Source: Ravibacter sp964559125
GTDB taxonomy: Bacteria > Bacteroidota > Bacteroidia > Cytophagales > Spirosomataceae
Reading direction: 5' to 3'
Length of the DNA: 64,000 nt
Assembly (NCBI GenBank): GCA_964559125.1
Contig: CAZLGW010000001.1
Location: 186,001 to 250,000, forward strand
Both the position numbers and the translations under genes were made by a program. Positions 33,055 through 42,291 of the stretch are shown here, one piece after another. The notes under the pieces were generated by a model. That model saw only the letters and a program-made list of their open reading frames with translations. It ran no database searches and was not told the DNA's origin. Position 1 is the stretch's first letter. Every line of letters begins with the position of its first letter.

Positions 33055-34377
33055 TTGAAAAATATAACCCGTAAGGATTTTATCAAAAGGGCGACTCTGT
33101 CTGTAGCAGGTCTTTCGATGATACCCGACAGTATGGAAAAAAACAGGACTGCGCTTGTGCACGAAACGTCGGACGGAGGTCGGATGAGCCTTAAAAATGT
33201 GCGTTTGGAAACCGGGTTTGAATTCGGGAACGACGACGTTATTGCCACCAGGACAGGTTTGTTTGGTATCGAAATTGAAAACGGGAAGATAAGCAGGATT
33301 TTACCTAACCGGCCCGGCGGCCAGGCTATCGACGCTAAAGGTAATCTGATGCTGCCTTCCTTCAGAGACATGCATATCCACCTCGATAAAACATTTTACG
33401 GAGAGCGGTGGAAAGCAGTGCAAAAGAGATCAGGCGGGGTAAAGGGGATGATCGAGCTGGAAAAGAAGTTGCTCCCGGAGATGCTTAAAAACTCCACCCA
33501 TAAGGCAGAAAAGCTTATAGAATTGCTGCAATCCAAAGGGACCGGGTTTGCCAGGAGCCATGTTAATATCGAACCAACGTCCGGGCTGGTGTCATTGAAA
33601 AATCTTCAGGTGGCATTGGAAAATAAAAAGCATGGTTTTGGCGCGGAGCTGGTGGCTTTCCCTCAGCATGGAGTCTTTTATACCGACTCGGTACCTTACC
33701 TGAAAGAAGCTGCTGCAACGGATATCGATTTTATAGGTGGAGTAGATCCCTATACCATCGACGGTAATATCGAGAAAACCATCGATTTTATAGTCGGGCT
33801 TGCTCTGGACCATCACAAAGGCATCGACCTCCATCTACATGAGTCTGGCGAGTCGGGCCTGAAAACGGTGGAGTATCTTATAGAAAAAGTTGCGGAGAAT
33901 TCGGAGCTAAAGAAGAAAACCTACCTCAGTCATTGCTTTGTTCTGGGCAGGCTGGAACAGGCAAAACTGGAGGAAATTGCAGAAAAGCTGGCCTCCGCCC
34001 GGATAGGGATCGTGACTACTGTTCCGTTCGGCGGATTGATTATGCCGATCCCTACCCTGTATAAATATAATGTTGAAGTGATGACCGGCAATGATAGTAT
34101 TATAGATCACTGGAACACTTTCGGAACGGGGAGTGTACTGCAAAAAGCCGGTTTGATGGCCCAGTTGTACGGATATTCTACGGAATTCCAGCTTTCGCGA
34201 AGCTTAAAGCTTGCAACCGGTGGTATTTTGCCATTAGATGACAAGGGAAACAGGCAATGGCCGAAGGTCGGCGATCCTGCTGATCTGGTATTCCTGGAAG
34301 CAGGCTGCTCGGCTGAAGCGGTTTCCAGGGTTTCTCCTGTCGTATCGCTGATTTATAAAGGGAATCTCGTTTTTTGA
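33055..34377 (+). CDS. Secreted amidohydrolase (cytosine-deaminase-like)
   Basis: I place the start at TTG 33055, giving 440 residues that begin MKNITRKDFIKRATLSVAGL; GTG 33028 is the alternative. This N-terminus resembles a Tat-type leader, with TRKDFIKR and a weak hydrophobic core. The metal-dependent hydrolase fold shows the HxH motif MHIHLDKTFYGERW, FARSHVNIEP, the Zn ligand His in IDLHLHESGE, YLSHCF and the catalytic Asp region MTGNDSIIDHW. The C-terminal return to the small domain reads GDPADLVFLE. It would deaminate or hydrolyse a cyclic amide or purine/pyrimidine-like compound; the substrate is unknown. Confidence 0.78.
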   Translation: MKNITRKDFIKRATLSVAGLSMIPDSMEKNRTALVHETSDGGRMSLKNVRLETGFEFGNDDVIATRTGLFGIEIENGKISRILPNRPGGQAIDAKGNLMLPSFRDMHIHLDKTFYGERWKAVQKRSGGVKGMIELEKKLLPEMLKNSTHKAEKLIELLQSKGTGFARSHVNIEPTSGLVSLKNLQVALENKKHGFGAELVAFPQHGVFYTDSVPYLKEAAATDIDFIGGVDPYTIDGNIEKTIDFIVGLALDHHKGIDLHLHESGESGLKTVEYLIEKVAENSELKKKTYLSHCFVLGRLEQAKLEEIAEKLASARIGIVTTVPFGGLIMPIPTLYKYNVEVMTGNDSIIDHWNTFGTGSVLQKAGLMAQLYGYSTEFQLSRSLKLATGGILPLDDKGNRQWPKVGDPADLVFLEAGCSAEAVSRVSPVVSLIYKGNLVF

Positions 34378-34453
34378 GCTCCCGGGGCGGCTTTCGTGGC
34401 TAAGCTATCTTCGACCTTGTCTGTTTTTATCTCAAAATGAATTGGAAATCCAT

Positions 34454-35122
34454 ATGCAAGCTGAATTATTTCTATGTATGTTTCTACTGGGAGCAGTCAT
34501 TAATTGTCGATCAGGCGATGTGGGGGAAAATGGAAGTCCGTGTGTTCCCGATATCATCGAGCTGGTCAAAAAGAATGATATAGAAGGAGTAAAAAAAGCG
34601 TTGGAGGGGGGTAAAAATGTCGATATCCGCGACAAAGCAAATCGTTCGCTATTATTGATCGCTACGGTAAACGGACTGGAAGGAATGGCAAAACTGCTGG
34701 TAGCCGGCGGCGCCGATGTCAATTTACAGGACGACAGGCAGGATAGTCCTTTCCTATACGCCGGAGCGAGCGGACAAACCGGGCTGGTCAGGCTCTTCCT
34801 GGAGAATGGCGCCAGATTCGATATATTTAACCGGTATAACGGCACAGCCCTGATACCTGCCTGCGAACGGGGACACGTAGAAACGGTCAGGCTATTGGTC
34901 GGAACGAAAGGTTTTCCCATTAATCATGTTAACCGGCTGGGATGGACCGCTTTGATGGAAGCTGTTGTACTGGGTGACGGCAGCGAACGATTTCAGCAAA
35001 TCGTGAAGATACTTAAGGAGGGAGGCGCAGACCTTATAATACCTGATCGTGAAGGAAAAACTGCGTTACAGCATGCCAGATCGAGAGGATTCACAACGAT
35101 AGCGAAAATACTCGGCGGGTAA
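34454..35122 (+). CDS. Ankyrin-repeat protein, exported or lipoprotein
   Basis: A 222-residue protein from ATG 34454. A hydrophobic leader (AELFLCMFLLGAVINC) suggests export; Cys in VINC would be an unusual lipobox, so lipidation is doubtful. About five ankyrin repeats follow, with clear units such as DIEGVKKALEGGKNVDIRDK, GMAKLLVAGGADVNLQD, GLVRLFLENGARFDIFNR and IVKILKEGGADLIIPDREG. Ankyrin domains bind proteins; no enzyme domain is present. The AraC gene starts 17 bp downstream, suggesting one transcript. Confidence 0.82.
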   Translation: MQAELFLCMFLLGAVINCRSGDVGENGSPCVPDIIELVKKNDIEGVKKALEGGKNVDIRDKANRSLLLIATVNGLEGMAKLLVAGGADVNLQDDRQDSPFLYAGASGQTGLVRLFLENGARFDIFNRYNGTALIPACERGHVETVRLLVGTKGFPINHVNRLGWTALMEAVVLGDGSERFQQIVKILKEGGADLIIPDREGKTALQHARSRGFTTIAKILGG

Positions 35123-35139
35123 AATCTGTTCACTGCGAT

Positions 35140-35994
35140 ATGGATCGTCAATCGAATTATTTCCCGGTTCTGAGGATTCATGAATTCAGAAACCATCCCT
35201 CGGAGGGCTGTGACCTGATTTTCCATGAATTACATGGCCGGCGTTCAATCGACGAACCTCATAAGCATGATTTTTTTATCATCATTTTATTCGAAAAAGG
35301 GCAGGGTAGCCATACTATTGACTTTATAAGATATGAAACGGGAAGCCGACAAATTCACCTGGTTTTTCCCGGGCAAGTCCATCAATGGGAACTGGAATCC
35401 CAGACAGTCGGGTACCAGCTGATGATCTGCCGTGAATGGTTTGAAAGCTTTCTGCCCGACCTCAGGTTTCCGGCTTTTTCCTATTATCATCGCCCCATAC
35501 TGGAAGCTTCGGATGAGGCTTTTATCCAGCTTCTCAGCGAATTTCATTCCATACAAAGCGAGCTGAAAGGAAAATCAGTTTTCCGGGAGATTGTCAAAAC
35601 GCGAAGCAGGCTGATTTGCCTTTTAATAAGCCGTCTTGCTGCGGCCGATCCCGAAAACTTGGAAAAAGTTCACCCGAACCCTCTTACTTCAAAGTTCCTG
35701 GCTTTAATAGAGGATCATTTCAGAGAAGAGCGGTCTGTAGCGTTTTATGCCGAAAAGTTGCATATATCGCCAAACTACCTGAATATAATATGCCGGCGAT
35801 ATATGCATGCCTCAGCCTCTTCTCTCGTTTACGACCGGGTCTTACTGGAAGCAAAGCGCCTCCTGGGGGGCTCGGAAATGTCGGTCAAGGACATTGTCTA
35901 TGAATTGGGTTTTTACGACAATTCAAGTTTCTCCAATTTTTTTAAGACCAGGACCGGCATGACCCCGTCCCAGTTCAAAATACAGCGGCATTGA
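35140..35994 (+). CDS. AraC-family transcriptional regulator
   Basis: A 284-residue regulator. The N-terminal half is a cupin-like ligand domain (IDEPHKHDFFIIILFEKGQGSHTIDF, HLVFPGQVHQWEL). The C-terminal about 95 residues form two helix-turn-helix units, VAFYAEKLHISPNYLNIICRR and the family signature VKDIVYELGFYDNSSFSNFFKTRTGMTPSQFK. The gene is followed after 147 bp by copA and may control it; the ligand is not known. Confidence 0.88.
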   Translation: MDRQSNYFPVLRIHEFRNHPSEGCDLIFHELHGRRSIDEPHKHDFFIIILFEKGQGSHTIDFIRYETGSRQIHLVFPGQVHQWELESQTVGYQLMICREWFESFLPDLRFPAFSYYHRPILEASDEAFIQLLSEFHSIQSELKGKSVFREIVKTRSRLICLLISRLAAADPENLEKVHPNPLTSKFLALIEDHFREERSVAFYAEKLHISPNYLNIICRRYMHASASSLVYDRVLLEAKRLLGGSEMSVKDIVYELGFYDNSSFSNFFKTRTGMTPSQFKIQRH

Positions 35995-36039
35995 TTTTCC
36001 GGATTATCATCGTTGCTTAAGTTGAATAAGGCCGTGCAA

Positions 36040-36068
36040 TTTTGAAATTCTGCAAACCTTTTTCAAAA
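36040..36068. promoter_or_regulatory. Inverted repeat upstream of copA
   Basis: TTTTGAAA (36040-36047) and TTTCAAAA (36061-36068) form a perfect inverted repeat with a 13-nt spacer, about 31 bp upstream of the -7-like TACCTTTG at 36099-36106. It could be an operator for a copper or AraC-type regulator. The pairing is AT-rich and may be chance. Confidence 0.3.
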
Positions 36069-36098
36069 TCCTGTAATATCGCCGCTGCCTTTCTTCCG

Positions 36099-36106
36099 TA
36101 CCTTTG
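36099..36106 (+). promoter_or_regulatory. -7 element of copA
   Basis: TACCTTTG is a perfect TAnnTTTG, 36 bp before the copA ATG at 36142. No TTTG element lies 19-23 nt upstream. Confidence 0.45.
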
Positions 36107-36141
36107 AGGAAGAAAAACTGAAAAACGTAAAGTCTATCAGA

Positions 36142-38565
36142 ATGGCCGCGAACGATCTAATATATATCCCCCTGGAAGATGTCGAGAGTGAGCATTGCGC
36201 GCTGATTGTCGATAAGGGGCTTGAGAAAGTGAAGGGTGTTCAATCCCACAGGGTCGAATTGAACAACCGTCGCGCCGTTATTACGGCAGTAAAATACCCT
36301 GAAGAAGTCGTTCAGGCTTCCGTAAAGCAGATCCGCGATCTTGGGTACGACGTGCCTACCGTCAAAAAGACATTTCCCATCACTAATATGTCCTGTGCCT
36401 CCTGTGCCGGTAATGTTGAGGCTACGCTCAACAACCAGGTCGGGGTAGTAAGCGCGGAAGTAAACTACGCCAATAATTCAGCGAAGATCGAGTTTATCCC
36501 GGGGCTTACAGGCGTAAAAATGCTGAAAGAAGCAGTGCAGGGAGCCGGTTATGACCTGATTGCCGACGAATCGGCAGAGGCTAAAGAGTCGCTGGAGCAG
36601 TTGAAGGAGGATAGCTATAGAGCCCTGAGAAAGCGTGTTATCGGCGCTATGATCTTTGCCGTGCCTCTTTTTATAGTAGGGATGTTTTTTATGGATATGC
36701 CCTATGCCGACTATATCATGTGGGGGTTATCCACACCGATGCTGTTTTATTACGGACGTCAGTTTTTTACCGGCGCCTGGAAACAGGCCAACCACCGGTC
36801 GGCAAACATGGATACACTGGTGGCTATGAGCACAGGTACAGCCTATATTTTCAGCGTATTGGTCACCTTATTCCCCGGTTACCTTCATTCGAAAGGCATC
36901 CATACGCACGTGTACTTCGAGGCTGCGGGCATTGTAATAGCTTTTATCCTGTTAGGAAAACTGCTTGAAGAGAAAGCAAAAGGGAATACATCTTCGGCTA
37001 TTAAAAAGCTGATGGGCCTGCAACCCAAAACGGTGGTCAGGGTAGGAGAGGACGGGGCTCAACAGGAAGTATCGATCACTTCATTGCAAACGGGCGAAGT
37101 TATTCTGGTCAGACCCGGCGAACGGATAGCAGTAGACGGAGAAGTCACTGCCGGAAGCTCATACGTCGATGAAAGTATGATCAGCGGTGAGCCGGTAGCC
37201 GTGTCCAAGACGCCGGGAGAAAAGGTCTTTGCAGGTACTATCAACCAGAAAGGAAGCTTTCAGTTCCGTGCCGAGAAAGTAGGCGGCGATACCGTCCTGG
37301 CGCAGATCATCCGTATGGTGGAACAGGCGCAGGGAAGCAAGGCTCCCGTGCAAAAGCTGGTGGATAAGATCGCTGCCGTTTTTGTGCCGGTAGTAATGGT
37401 TATCGCCGTGCTGAGCCTGATAGCCTGGACTATTTTCGGAGGAGAAAACGCCTTAGCCCGGGGATTGATAGCCTTTGTAACGGTTCTGGTGATAGCCTGC
37501 CCGTGCGCTCTGGGATTGGCAACGCCCACAGCCATCATGGTGGGAGTGGGGAAGGGGGCCGAGCAGGGGATCCTGATCAAGGATGCCGAAAGCCTGGAGA
37601 CGGCCCGGAAAATCAATGCGGTGATCCTGGATAAGACCGGTACCATCACGGAAGGAAAGCCTTCTGTTACGGCCATCGAATGGTTTGGAGGGAAGACTGA
37701 GAAGCTTCGGGATATCCTTTATAGTATCGAAAAGTCTTCGGAGCACCCCCTGGCTGACGCGATCGTAGCCCACTTACGCAGTGAAGCTCATTACCTGAAC
37801 GGAGTCGGGATCGAGAATATCAGCGGACAGGGGATTGAAGGTCGATACGACGGGAAAACCTATATTATAGGAAACCAACTGCTGGTAAAAGACAGGCGCA
37901 TACCGGTGCCTGCTGAGGCCGGCGCGTGGATAAACGAACACCTCGACAGGGCTCAGACCGTAGTGCTATTCGGCGACGAGGATACACTCCTGGCCGGTAT
38001 TGCCATTGCCGATACCATCAAACCGACTTCAAAGAGTGCGATAGAGGAGCTGCATAAGGACGGGATTAAGGTGTGTATGCTGACTGGCGATAATGAGCAG
38101 ACAGCGCGGGCAGTTGCCACCGAGCTGGGGATTGATGTCTATAAGGCCAACGTATTGCCAGGCGATAAGGCAGGTTTCGTAAAAGACCTCCAGGAACAGG
38201 GAAAAGTGGTGGCGATGGTAGGCGACGGTATCAACGATTCGAATGCCCTGGCACAGGCCGATGTCAGCATCGCGATGGGCAAAGGCAGCGATATTGCCAT
38301 GGACGTAGCGAAGATGACCATCATATCTTCCGATTTATCGAAAATTCCCGACGCCATTCATCTTTCCAAAAATACGGCAGGGGCCATTCGGCAGAACCTG
38401 TTCTGGGCTTTTATTTATAACGTAATAGGGATCCCGGTGGCTGCCGGTATACTTTACCCGGTAAACGGATTTTTGCTCGATCCGATGTGGGCCGGCGCAG
38501 CTATGGCTTTCAGCTCGGTAAGCGTCGTAGCCAACAGCCTGAGACTTAAATGGAAGAAAGTCTGA
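36142..38565 (+). CDS. copA: Copper-exporting P-type ATPase
   Basis: A 807-residue P1B ATPase. It begins with a degenerate HMA-like unit that keeps only Cys19 (VESEHCALIVDKGLEKVKGV) and then a normal HMA with MSCASC (Cys85, Cys88). The transmembrane copper motif CPC is at 453-455 in IACPCALGLATPTA, the phosphorylated Asp497 lies in DKTGTITEGKP, SEHPLAD binds ATP, and GDGINDSNALAQADV closes the P domain. It pumps Cu(I) out of the cytoplasm. It lacks the Cys-rich N-terminal domain of the ccoI product, which distinguishes export from oxidase assembly. The HMA chaperone gene follows 34 bp downstream. Confidence 0.92.
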   Translation: MAANDLIYIPLEDVESEHCALIVDKGLEKVKGVQSHRVELNNRRAVITAVKYPEEVVQASVKQIRDLGYDVPTVKKTFPITNMSCASCAGNVEATLNNQVGVVSAEVNYANNSAKIEFIPGLTGVKMLKEAVQGAGYDLIADESAEAKESLEQLKEDSYRALRKRVIGAMIFAVPLFIVGMFFMDMPYADYIMWGLSTPMLFYYGRQFFTGAWKQANHRSANMDTLVAMSTGTAYIFSVLVTLFPGYLHSKGIHTHVYFEAAGIVIAFILLGKLLEEKAKGNTSSAIKKLMGLQPKTVVRVGEDGAQQEVSITSLQTGEVILVRPGERIAVDGEVTAGSSYVDESMISGEPVAVSKTPGEKVFAGTINQKGSFQFRAEKVGGDTVLAQIIRMVEQAQGSKAPVQKLVDKIAAVFVPVVMVIAVLSLIAWTIFGGENALARGLIAFVTVLVIACPCALGLATPTAIMVGVGKGAEQGILIKDAESLETARKINAVILDKTGTITEGKPSVTAIEWFGGKTEKLRDILYSIEKSSEHPLADAIVAHLRSEAHYLNGVGIENISGQGIEGRYDGKTYIIGNQLLVKDRRIPVPAEAGAWINEHLDRAQTVVLFGDEDTLLAGIAIADTIKPTSKSAIEELHKDGIKVCMLTGDNEQTARAVATELGIDVYKANVLPGDKAGFVKDLQEQGKVVAMVGDGINDSNALAQADVSIAMGKGSDIAMDVAKMTIISSDLSKIPDAIHLSKNTAGAIRQNLFWAFIYNVIGIPVAAGILYPVNGFLLDPMWAGAAMAFSSVSVVANSLRLKWKKV

Positions 38566-38599
38566 TTAATTTTATTTAAAACCAAAAAGTAACATCATT

Positions 38600-38812
38600 A
38601 TGGATACCATAAAATTCAAAACGAATATTAATTGCGATGCCTGCCTGGCCAAAGTTACACCCGTACTGGACGGCAATGACGAGATCAGCAACTGGGCGGT
38701 TGATCTGGGTAACCCGGATAAAATCCTTACCGTACAAACGGCGGCGCTCGATGAGGAAGAGCTGGTGCACTCATTGAAAAAAGTAGGGTATAAAGCCGAG
38801 AAAGTAGAATAG
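38600..38812 (+). CDS. Heavy-metal-associated domain protein (copper chaperone-like)
   Basis: A 70-residue HMA fold beginning MDTIKFKTNINCDACLAKVTPVL, with the metal-binding Cys12-x-x-Cys15. The beta-alpha-beta-beta-alpha-beta layout ends LVHSLKKVGYKAEKVE. It would pass Cu(I) to CopA, and its position directly behind copA fits. The loop residue before the motif is Asn rather than the Met typical of strong copper chaperones. Confidence 0.85.
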   Translation: MDTIKFKTNINCDACLAKVTPVLDGNDEISNWAVDLGNPDKILTVQTAALDEEELVHSLKKVGYKAEKVE

Positions 38813-38914
38813 GGCAAACCACTCAATAGATAACTCCGGTTAAAAACTGATCATTATCCATATCTTTTGTACCTTGGCTGACACGTCTTTTGCCGACTAA
38901 ACCACATCGATGGT

Positions 38915-39541
38915 ATGGATATAAGAATTGCCGTAGCCGACGACCATCTTATTTTTCTTGAGAGTATATCAATGCTCATAGATTCCATCGATGGCTTTAA
39001 ACTGGTAGCCGCAGCCGGTAACGGTATTGAAGCTTTGGAAACTTTGTCGGTAAAACAGGCCGATATCCTTCTTTGTGACCTGGAAATGCCTCTCCTGGAC
39101 GGTATAGAAACGACGGCTCGTGTTAAGGAGCTATTTCCGGAAGTTAAAGTGATATTGCTGACGATGTACGTAGATGCCGATACTGTAAAGTATGCCACCA
39201 ATGCTGGCGTATCGGGCATACTGTCCAAAAAAATCAGTAAAAAGGAATTGATAGCGGCTATTGAGGCGGTGATGGCCGACAGGATATACTTTTCGGAAGA
39301 TGTGTCTGTAACGGCCCGGGACGAAGGAGAAATAGAGCCTCTTACTGAGCGCGAAATGGAGGTGCTCCGGTCGCTGGCTCTCGGGCTAAGCTATAAGATG
39401 ATTGCTGCGAACTTCGGAATAAGCTACTATACGGTTAATTCCCATGTTAAACATATCTATAAAAAGCTACATGTCAATTCGAGTATAGAGGCATTGTCGA
39501 AAGCATTGAAGAATAAGCTTATCTCCGGTCGTTTTCCATAA
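38915..39541 (+). CDS. NarL/FixJ-family response regulator
   Basis: A 208-residue two-domain regulator. The receiver has the acidic pair ADDH, acceptor Asp55 in ILLCDLEMPLLDGIE, Thr in LLTMYVDADT and Lys in ILSKKISKKEL. The LuxR-type output domain reads LTEREMEVLRSLALGLSYKMIAANFGISYYTVNSHVKHIYKKL. No kinase gene adjoins it, but the TPR kinase at 42292-44184 has the HisKA_3-like catalytic type that normally pairs with this family, so a pair split by the T9SS gene is possible. Confidence 0.9.
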   Translation: MDIRIAVADDHLIFLESISMLIDSIDGFKLVAAAGNGIEALETLSVKQADILLCDLEMPLLDGIETTARVKELFPEVKVILLTMYVDADTVKYATNAGVSGILSKKISKKELIAAIEAVMADRIYFSEDVSVTARDEGEIEPLTEREMEVLRSLALGLSYKMIAANFGISYYTVNSHVKHIYKKLHVNSSIEALSKALKNKLISGRFP

Positions 39542-39591
39542 TCATACCGCTTTTCCGGGATTATTATGGACCAGGAAGCGACGGTATGATT
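39540..39591. terminator. Bidirectional hairpin between convergent genes
   Basis: AATCATACCG at 39540-39549 pairs with CGGTATGATT at 39582-39591, with extra internal complementarity (CTTTTCC against GGAAGCG). It overlaps the response regulator stop and precedes the stop of the minus-strand T9SS gene. There is no long T-tract. Confidence 0.45.
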
Positions 39592-39636
39592 ATGGAAAAA
39601 TTACATTTGAGTAAAATGGTGCGGATAACCCGGTGA

Positions 39637-42024
39637 CTATTGCCTCACAACCTTGAACACCTTCCGTTCTCCTCCGGTTGATACTTCTGCCAGGTACAAC
39701 CCTGCCGGCAGCCCTTGCAAGGAGAGCGAAAGTTCCTGCTCGCCGGGAAGTACCTGCCGGTCGATATCATACAGCAGTCTCCCGGTCGCATCCCTGAGGC
39801 GGATGATTACTTTTTCGTAGCCTGCCGCCCGGTACTGCAACCTGAGCTGATCACTCACCGGGTTGCCTAACAATACGATACGCTCCGCACCAGGCCCGTC
39901 CTGCATTCGTACCGATACGATCCGGCTGAAGGTATAGACGCCGTCCCGGTCCACCTGTTTCAGGCGGTAGTAGACGGGCGACATGGCGTGTACAAACGGG
40001 ATATTGTCCGTAAAGCCGTAGCTGCGCATACCCTCCGAATCACCCGCAGCATCCACCCGGCCTATCTCCGTAAACTCCTGTCCGTCAGCGCTCCGCTGAA
40101 CCAGGAAATGACTGCTGTTGGATTCGGTAGTGGTTTTCCAGGAAAGCTGTACGGTCCTGTTTTCGGGCTTCGCTTCAAAAGAAGCCAGGGTGACCGGCAG
40201 CGAAGTTTCTGTACCGGCGGAAACAAAGAACCCGCTGAACCCGTTGACAGGGAAGGTCACACTCCAGTATCCTTCTGCAGGATCCCAAATACTTCCTCCC
40301 GTACCCGGATGCCATACGATATCTTCGTTTTTAGGATGGAATACCTCAGTGGGGCCGTTGTAGGTGCCTGGCGGGTACCAATGTGTATCTGATCTACCAT
40401 GAAATTGTGTAATGAGCAAGTTTGATTTGCCCTTTGTATCCGTACTGTTTGCAGGCAAATGCAGGTGTCCGGAGCCTACTGCCGTGTTATAGACATTAAA
40501 ATCGCTCTGTTTGAAATACAGGGTAATTTCGGCTGTAGCCCCATCTGCGTTATTCGTGGGGTATATAAGAAAGAAGCGCGGCGCATATACCGTGCTTCCT
40601 AACGAGGGAAGATCATTGGTGCCTGCATTTCCGTATCCGACATGAGCCCAGATTTTTCCGGAAACCGGCGATGCTCCGCCGGGGGTAACGGAAGCTATTG
40701 CTTTGCAATTCATATGGATTATCGTGGTACCCCCGTACACCAACCCGAAACTGCCAAATACATAGCCGTTATCACCCTTTAATGAGGCGGCGTTTTCCGG
40801 GCGCTGCTGGAGTCTCGGGTATTCATAGGCCCCGGCATCGATGGTCATATTGTAGATGCGATCAGCGCCCGTGATATCCTTGTTAAGCGACAATCCGCTG
40901 ATGGCTGCATTGGAGCCCATGTTGATGGCCGGGCTGCAGTTTGCCAGGCTAAGGCCATCATCGCTGGTAAACCATACGTTATCAGCTCCGTTCAGATCCG
41001 AAGGGTTGAGGAACTGTGGATCTAAATAATGATTGCCCGGTCCGGTCGGGGCGCTGGGGCTTTGTTCGGAATACCCCTCGATGATGCTGTATTCTGCCTG
41101 TCGCGTACCATTTCCGCCCCACTCCGACGAGTTTCCCCATACAATGCTATTTGAGAGTTTAATTATAGAGGTAGCTACACCATAAGTAGCTCCTCCGATC
41201 GACGCCGTATTGCCGTAAAACGTACTGTTTACCGCATGTAAGCTCGACGAGACACGATCTAAAAGAACACCGCCCCCTGAATGGCTTGTATTCCCGGCTA
41301 CCACAGAATTTATAACATGTACCTTTGAGTTATCGCAATAGATAGCCCCGCCATTGGTGGTACTGCTGTTGTTGTAAACAGCGCAATTTCTGAATATTAC
41401 GTTATCGGAGGAAATCAGGTAGGCGCCTCCTCCCTTACTCTCATACACGGGGTCTAACAAAGGGTCTACCTCCATAAAACCCGTACCTTCCGCCGCGCCG
41501 TTGCGGATCCTGAAGCCGTCGATTGTTAACGGATAAAAAAGACTGATATTGGCTACTACCAGGACGTGGTAGCTTCTATGGCCACCGCCTATATCGCCGT
41601 CCAGTATGGTCGGGTTCTGAGCAGGATTGTAGTCGCCGCCTCCCGATGGATATCCTCCGGTGAGCTTGTAGCCCCTGTTTATAAAAAAGGTATGCTTGCG
41701 GCCGGCGGTTGTAGCCGAGGTAGTGGGCTTATAGGTGCCCCTGGCAACCCTGATCTCTTTTATCTTGTCGCAACTGTTGGCATATTGCAATGCAGCCGGG
41801 AGTGACTTCATAGCCTCGGGCCAACTTCTACCGTTGCCAGGGGTGTCTATGGACTGATCGACATACAGGATACCGATGGCCGGCCAGTTGGAACATTCCG
41901 GAAAACCGATCTCTCCGTCGCCGGGGGGAAAGCAGTCGGGGCATACTATGGGGCCCTGCGATACGGCGGTACTGACAGTTGCCAACGCCAGCAGGAAGGT
42001 CAGATAAAGTGTTTTAGTTTTCAT
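39637..42024 (-). CDS. Secreted right-handed beta-helix protein with T9SS sorting domain
   Basis: A 795-residue extracellular protein with signal peptide MKTKTLYLTFLLALATVSTAVSQ. Residues about 50-400 form a choice-of-anchor-Q/pectate-lyase-like beta-helix: SWPEAMKSLPAALQYA, HTFFINRGYKLTGGYP, NVIFRNCAVYNNSSTTNGGAIYC, SSLHAVNSTFYGNTASIGGATYG and NMTIDAGAYEY. A beta-sandwich follows, and the end is a type A T9SS domain (VLLGNPVSDQLRLQYRA, GRLLYDIDRQ, GLPAGLYLAEVSTGGERKVFKVVRQ). Adhesion or glycan binding is likely; no catalytic motif is recognised. Confidence 0.85.
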   Translation of the reverse strand: MKTKTLYLTFLLALATVSTAVSQGPIVCPDCFPPGDGEIGFPECSNWPAIGILYVDQSIDTPGNGRSWPEAMKSLPAALQYANSCDKIKEIRVARGTYKPTTSATTAGRKHTFFINRGYKLTGGYPSGGGDYNPAQNPTILDGDIGGGHRSYHVLVVANISLFYPLTIDGFRIRNGAAEGTGFMEVDPLLDPVYESKGGGAYLISSDNVIFRNCAVYNNSSTTNGGAIYCDNSKVHVINSVVAGNTSHSGGGVLLDRVSSSLHAVNSTFYGNTASIGGATYGVATSIIKLSNSIVWGNSSEWGGNGTRQAEYSIIEGYSEQSPSAPTGPGNHYLDPQFLNPSDLNGADNVWFTSDDGLSLANCSPAINMGSNAAISGLSLNKDITGADRIYNMTIDAGAYEYPRLQQRPENAASLKGDNGYVFGSFGLVYGGTTIIHMNCKAIASVTPGGASPVSGKIWAHVGYGNAGTNDLPSLGSTVYAPRFFLIYPTNNADGATAEITLYFKQSDFNVYNTAVGSGHLHLPANSTDTKGKSNLLITQFHGRSDTHWYPPGTYNGPTEVFHPKNEDIVWHPGTGGSIWDPAEGYWSVTFPVNGFSGFFVSAGTETSLPVTLASFEAKPENRTVQLSWKTTTESNSSHFLVQRSADGQEFTEIGRVDAAGDSEGMRSYGFTDNIPFVHAMSPVYYRLKQVDRDGVYTFSRIVSVRMQDGPGAERIVLLGNPVSDQLRLQYRAAGYEKVIIRLRDATGRLLYDIDRQVLPGEQELSLSLQGLPAGLYLAEVSTGGERKVFKVVRQ

Positions 42025-42291
42025 TGTATTAAAGATTTATGGTGGTGTATCTTCCCTCGGGGGTAGGGGTAATCAGGTTGAAACGGGTCGTTGTGTTACC
42101 AAATTTCAGCTGTTTGTCATTGCAGGTCAATCGCTATTATTAGGGATATGAGTAAACGGTCGGATGTACAGGTCAGGGGAGGGGGATCCTGCCATCCGCG
42201 TAAAATGTTATGAGCTCCACTGCCGGGTTTTTTATATTTTAGCGTATTTTTATATAAGATCATCATTTGTATAATTGAAGAAAGTCTCCTT

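Noticed and set aside
32985..33371. Minus-strand frame of 128 codons that might be the missing N-terminus of the permease
   Set aside because: It is antisense to the amidohydrolase gene and has no FtsX/MacB-like sequence or membrane helix.
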